Shown here: positions 59,986 through 64,000 of the stretch, one piece after another
Layout of the letters: each line of letters begins with the position of its first letter
How positions within the stretch are numbered: the stretch's first letter is position 1
Origin: Morinoia aosen
Taxonomy: Eukaryota > Arthropoda > Malacostraca > Amphipoda > Talitridae
Assembly: GCA_030386875.1 (NCBI GenBank)
Contig: CM059562.1
Location: 65,346,201 to 65,410,200 of the forward strand
DNA length: 64,000 bases
Reading direction: 5' to 3'
Notes under the pieces: model-generated
Told to the model about the DNA's origin: nothing
What the model saw: the letters and a program-made list of their open reading frames with translations, nothing else
The model's database searches: none
Translations under genes and position numbers: made by a program

Positions 59986-62900
59986 CTGGAGGAAAGTAAG
60001 ATCAATGTTGAGGTACAAAGCAACTGGAATATATGGTGAGAAATTACTTCGTGACGATAGGGTTATTGATCTGTAAATAGATTTCGAGTCAGCTGGTAAC
60101 AAATGATGAGTTGTAGTTTGAAACTTTGTGATGAGTTAAGTTCATCACGTTTTATTTTTAATCTATGATTTAGGTAAATTGTTGCAATCAACAAATGATT
60201 CGATCGCTGAAAAACGCAATTTGTTCTATTTTAATATGAGCATATCGTGCGCCCTTCAATGTCTTTTCATCTTCAGAATAAATAGGTAACCAATGACACA
60301 ACTTCAGAGCTTTGTCTGAGGAGGTGCTCTACTCAGTGCATCCCGTTCTTCTGCGCAAGAGAAAAGAACAATTCCTGTAAGAATTTTTTTTCTCGTGGCT
60401 CTATCAGAAATCTGTTCACAAAAGTTCCTTTGAGAATTTGCTAAAATATTCGTAAAAACTCAAATTCATGAGCCATCCATTCTAGTCATAGGTTTAAGCA
60501 GCAAAATATCAGAATTTGATCGCTAACAAATGTAAAGAATCTAAACAGACTTCAATATTCGCATTTGTTATTTTTTAACAGATTTTTCTACACGCAGACT
60601 GGAAGTATTTACACTTCGGATTTATTTATGATGTAGGTAAGCTTTGGCGAACACATTAATTCGCCCACACGAAATGACTCGAGTAAAAAAAATCGCACTA
60701 CAAAATTTAGAACACTTTTATCCTGTTCTCACGGTATAAGCAGTATTGATACGTTTGACTTTATCGAACATAAACCTTGCATAATTCAACCATGAAGGAG
60801 ATACTCTTCGCCATCAAAATCCCTTCGAAATTGAACCGTGAAAATGCTTGAATATTAATTTCGAGCTGTCATCGGCTCACTGTGTAAATTTCACGCATTG
60901 GTTTTTTGAATTGGATACTCGTTCTTTTTTTGTTCCTATTGGATACTCTTTTTAGGATAGGAACCAGCAATTTTTCTTACAATTTGAACTGAGAAGCATG
61001 CAGACCCAATTTGTAGATTTCTGCGTTCGTAAAGTATACGCTACCTACGCAATAAATTCACAAAGAACTTGCTTTCATTTTCATCACATTTTTGAAAGTG
61101 CATCAAACATCATTTTTACTCACTGAATTCATTTTTATGGTGTTATTTACAAAACTTACTAAATTGGTCTTGGCATAGAAGTTAAAATATTGATTCTTTT
61201 TCTATTCTGAAATTGAAAAAAAGTTTTAACTGTGTCAAAAAAATTTTCCGTTTATATCCGCATATTATCTCCTCAAATGCGTTCCCTATTTGTATATTTC
61301 TTCGTTTCAGAGATGCGCAACCGAAGGACAGGCAATCTTCTCATATCTACATACAGCCTTGGTATATGGAGTGCTTTCCTCAGAAGTTTGCTGGGCACTC
61401 TGGTCAGTGACAGTCATCCTACTGGTGATTTCGTAACGTTACTTAGATGGGGTCAACGAATTGAAAAACTGTCTCAATTCTGATATCAAAATTTCAGAGC
61501 TCTTTTGCATTCATAAATTTAAACTACTCATAATGATTTGCACAGTAAAATCCACCGTATAATGATAATTTTTTAACCATTTCTTTATTCATTTTTCTAT
61601 TACTCATTTAATCAACTGATTTCAAACACTGCTTTGAGCAAGGTTTATTGAAAAAAATTAAAAATGGCATGAACCTATACGTATGTCAATTTTCCGCAAA
61701 AAATACAGCAAATTTCAACTTAGACTTCCAACTGGCTTTCTCCATATCAGATTTGCACTGATCAGTTTTTATCTACAGTAGATCATTTTCACTCTACGCA
61801 CTGACCCTTTGTCTGTTATGAGATCTAACATCACGCATTCGACCCACGAGGTCAAATTGCCGACAAGCATTATTATGAAGATTTATAAACGTTTATTGGA
61901 AATTGTGCGTGGGAAGAGAACTGATGTATCGAACATCAACTGTCTTTTTGCTGCACGGAAACATCCCTGCTTTTCCAGGAATTTTACGCCAAATGCGGAA
62001 CAGTCGTCATTTAAGGCCAAGATTTCTTGTTTTCTCAGCTCAAAAATTCATAGAAAGAAGGTCGGTTCTAAATTGAAGAAGGGCTTCAACAGAAATCGCG
62101 AGCATGGCTTTGACCCATCATTAATACGAGTTTCACGGTGAAGACGTTGCGGAGCAGCGAGGAGGACTTCAAAGCGGATGAGCGTTTGTGTGGTTACAAG
62201 TTCGTTAGTAAAAATTTTTTACCAAATGTTCGGTCATTACTTTGACAAACCCTCATAACTCTGTTCTATGTTTTAATAATTTCCAAATTCAGACACGTTA
62301 TTACGAACAAGCTTGGTTCCAAAAACGTTGTAATGAAACGTTTAAAGCATTATTTCCCCACTGCATTTTTTGTCAATTTACTCCGTAAATTATTAGTTAT
62401 TAGGTTGACAAACCGACATTGAGCGTAAACATTATGCGTGTGTGCCTTAACTCTCTGGAGCTGGGGACTGAAGTTGGAAGTGACTTCAAAAACAGAATAA
62501 TTAAATTCTTCTGAACCTAAATTTATTTCGAAGGGGCTATACAACTTTCTCCTAAAGTTATGTGAATGTAAATTGCTTTTTATAAGAATTAATTTTTTTT
62601 GGAGGAGGGGGAGAAGAAAAGATGATTTAAAAAAGGTCAAGCATTATGTGTACTGACGCTGTGCGCAAAGGTGATTACTACAACACGTCCCTATTTAGGA
62701 GCAATTAAAAGATAAGACATTGAATATATCTAAATCCTAAATTCGTAAATTGATCCGTTCTTTATTTTCACAAAACAATATTTTAATACCTAAACCAATT
62801 TATCTCCACAGGGTACTCATTTTTATTGGATCATGGTCTAAATATTGTTACATGGATTATTCACGTATAATTTCTTTGTTGAAATTTCACACAAATCAAA

Positions 62901-63097
62901 ATGAAATGGCAGGAAACTCGATCAACCTCGATCAACAGTTGAACCAAAACGATTAATTGTATAGCAATATTGTTTGCTATTTAACGTTTTTCTCTAAAAT
63001 GAATCATTGTATCTACTCGTGGATAAAAAAAAACAGAACGCAAAACAATTAACCAATTTCTAGTCTTTTACGCGCTACCATCCCTGTGAGCGACTAT
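59986..63097. other. Upstream GPCR intron or flank
   Basis: Searched on the minus strand for an exon with a phase-0 donor. ATG AAT TCA|gtgagt near 61128 and ATGCGTGAAATTTACACA|gtgagc near 60880 have good donors, but encode only 3-6 residues and lack support. No signal peptide or N-glycosylated N-terminus was found. Confidence 0.5.
61809..62141 (+). CDS. Unrecognised ORF, 110 codons
   Basis: A basic, lysine/serine/arginine-rich peptide with no recognised domain, membrane segment or signal peptide. It has no neighbouring splice-linked exon that I can see. Chance ORF is the simplest reading. Confidence 0.12.
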   Translation: MSVMRSNITHSTHEVKLPTSIIMKIYKRLLEIVRGKRTDVSNINCLFAARKHPCFSRNFTPNAEQSSFKAKISCFLSSKIHRKKVGSKLKKGFNRNREHGFDPSLIRVSR

Positions 63098-63110
63098 TTG
63101 CACCCATGCA

Positions 63111-63455
63111 TTATTATTATTATATAAGAAAGTTTCAGCCTCCCATAACCAAGACAAAGATGTTCCAAGAAAGGAAGGATGAAGGCACCAGTTGAGGGAA
63201 CGTGGAATCTATGCATAAGGTGCATAGAAACAGTAAGCTAAGAAGTTAATGAAACAAGAAAAAGTTGAAGAAGAAAGTAATAGGCGCTGAAAAACCAGAC
63301 AGAAGTGAACCGAAAAAATATAGTCTGTAACAAAACAAAAACCTATTTTATTTTAACAAAAAAAGAGCCTACCTAACCTTTAGCTCGGGCCCTCACATAG
63401 TCCCCCTTGGAGCGCTAATTCCCATAGATACAATAGTTGTATCCCCCTGAGGGAA
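63111..63455 (-). mobile_element. SINE-like retroposon, copy C (345 bp, 13-bp target duplication)
   Basis: Flanked by TTGCACCCATGCA at 63098-63110 and 63456-63468. The left end is an ATT/TTA microsatellite (TTATTATTATTATA), which read on the minus strand forms a 3' tail. The head on the minus strand starts TCCCTCAGGGGGATACAAC and contains GAGGGCCCGAGCTAAAGG. I could not make a convincing tRNA-type A/B box pair, so the promoter ancestry is open. Confidence 0.87.
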
Positions 63456-63468
63456 TTGCACCCATGCA

Positions 63469-64000
63469 GTAAAATTATCCTGAGGTCCCCAAAAAACTAG
63501 TAAATGATGTTCCTGAAATGCACAAAATGTGGGTATATATTTTTTCCCATTGTTGCTCCTACTGAAACAATAATGCTAGTTTACCTGTGCAGCAATCTGA
63601 TTTCGTTAAAAATCCCATCGCAGGAAGGTGAGCATGAACAGAAAAAGGATTCTGAATATGAGGTGAACTCCTGAATAGCTCTGTATCAACTATTTTATAA
63701 CAAAATCAACGTTTACGGAGGAATAACATTCAAATCTTGCTGCTTACCTTTAATGCATTGTAATAACTAAGAATTCATACTAAAAATAATTGATTGAGAC
63801 TACATTCAAATATCGCTCGAAAGAGGACCATGAGTTTCATGCAGATAAAAACGCGATCATTATAAAAGCCCGCAGAGTTTGGAGCCCGCCCCATCTGGCA
63901 GCGGATGAAATAAGTGCCAATTAGGAAGGGCCGACACAATAAAAATGTTATAACCCGTTATAAAAGTTCGGCAAATAGCCTGGAGAAATCATGGCAAAAA
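63469..64000. other. Right end of window, no gene seen
   Basis: TATAAAAGCCCGCAGAG near 63861 looks like a TATA box followed by a GC-richer stretch on the plus strand. A strong minus-strand donor (AAAG|gtaagc) near 63746 has no matching coding exon. Neither can be tied to a gene here. Confidence 0.35.

Noticed and set aside
59762-60076. Other-frame ORFs overlapping the TM1-2 exon
   Set aside because: Shadows of the real receptor frame, which alone gives membrane segments and conserved motifs.

Overview
This is eukaryotic, AT-rich animal DNA, most likely from an insect. The support is long introns with canonical GT/AG junctions, degenerate TTAGG/CCTAA-type tracts, a foldback transposon, Tc1/mariner-type transposase relics of the kind common in insects, and a neuropeptide-type GPCR. 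The species cannot be named from the window. Nothing bacterial is present: no operons, no CRISPR.

The only gene I can reconstruct is one class A (rhodopsin-like) peptide GPCR on the minus strand. It runs from at least 59985 down to a stop codon at 27321, so it covers at least 32.7 kb. Seven coding exons join in phase: TM1-2 plus the start of TM3 (59751-59985), TM3-4 (56740-56927), extracellular loop 2 plus TM5 (53447-53616), TM6 (48836-49022), TM7 (about 46812-46990), a hidden 88-nt tail exon (32037-32124) and a long C-terminal exon (27321-27794). The start codon and extracellular N-terminus are not recognised and probably lie beyond position 64000. The loop-2 motif CDE-x-WP and the post-TM5 motif LW-x3-LPG resemble the orexin/allatotropin/QRFP-receptor group. 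The usual DRY/DRF motif reads GRF.

The most unusual signal is that three minisatellites sit directly on splice junctions of this gene. A 69-bp array (about 13 units, 55754-56800) is built from the last 60 nt of the TM4 exon plus 9 nt of intron, so every unit carries a copy of the 5' splice site. The unit is 23 codons long and the reading frame stays open through three donors. A 91-bp array (49023-49440) starts at the acceptor of the TM6 exon. A 57-bp array (46571-46838) lies on the 3' edge of the TM7 exon and makes its donor ambiguous.

The rest is intronic or intergenic sequence dominated by repeats. From left to right: a foldback element split by a decayed Tc1-like transposon (2087-4005); a 67-bp-arm hairpin (4541-4695); a 1.5-kb foldback element with 21-bp internal repeats (6754-8254); an inverted repeat with TTAGG-like arms (8281-8760); a minus-strand mariner-type transposase pseudogene (13074-14079); three copies of a 345-bp retroposon-like repeat, two of them with target-site duplications (24.6, 34.9 and 63.1 kb); a transposase C-terminal fragment (28.7-29.0 kb); an inverted pair of diverged repeats (35.2-39.3 kb); and perfect or near-perfect minisatellites at 38.07 kb (41 bp x 7) and 40.99 kb (43 bp x 5).
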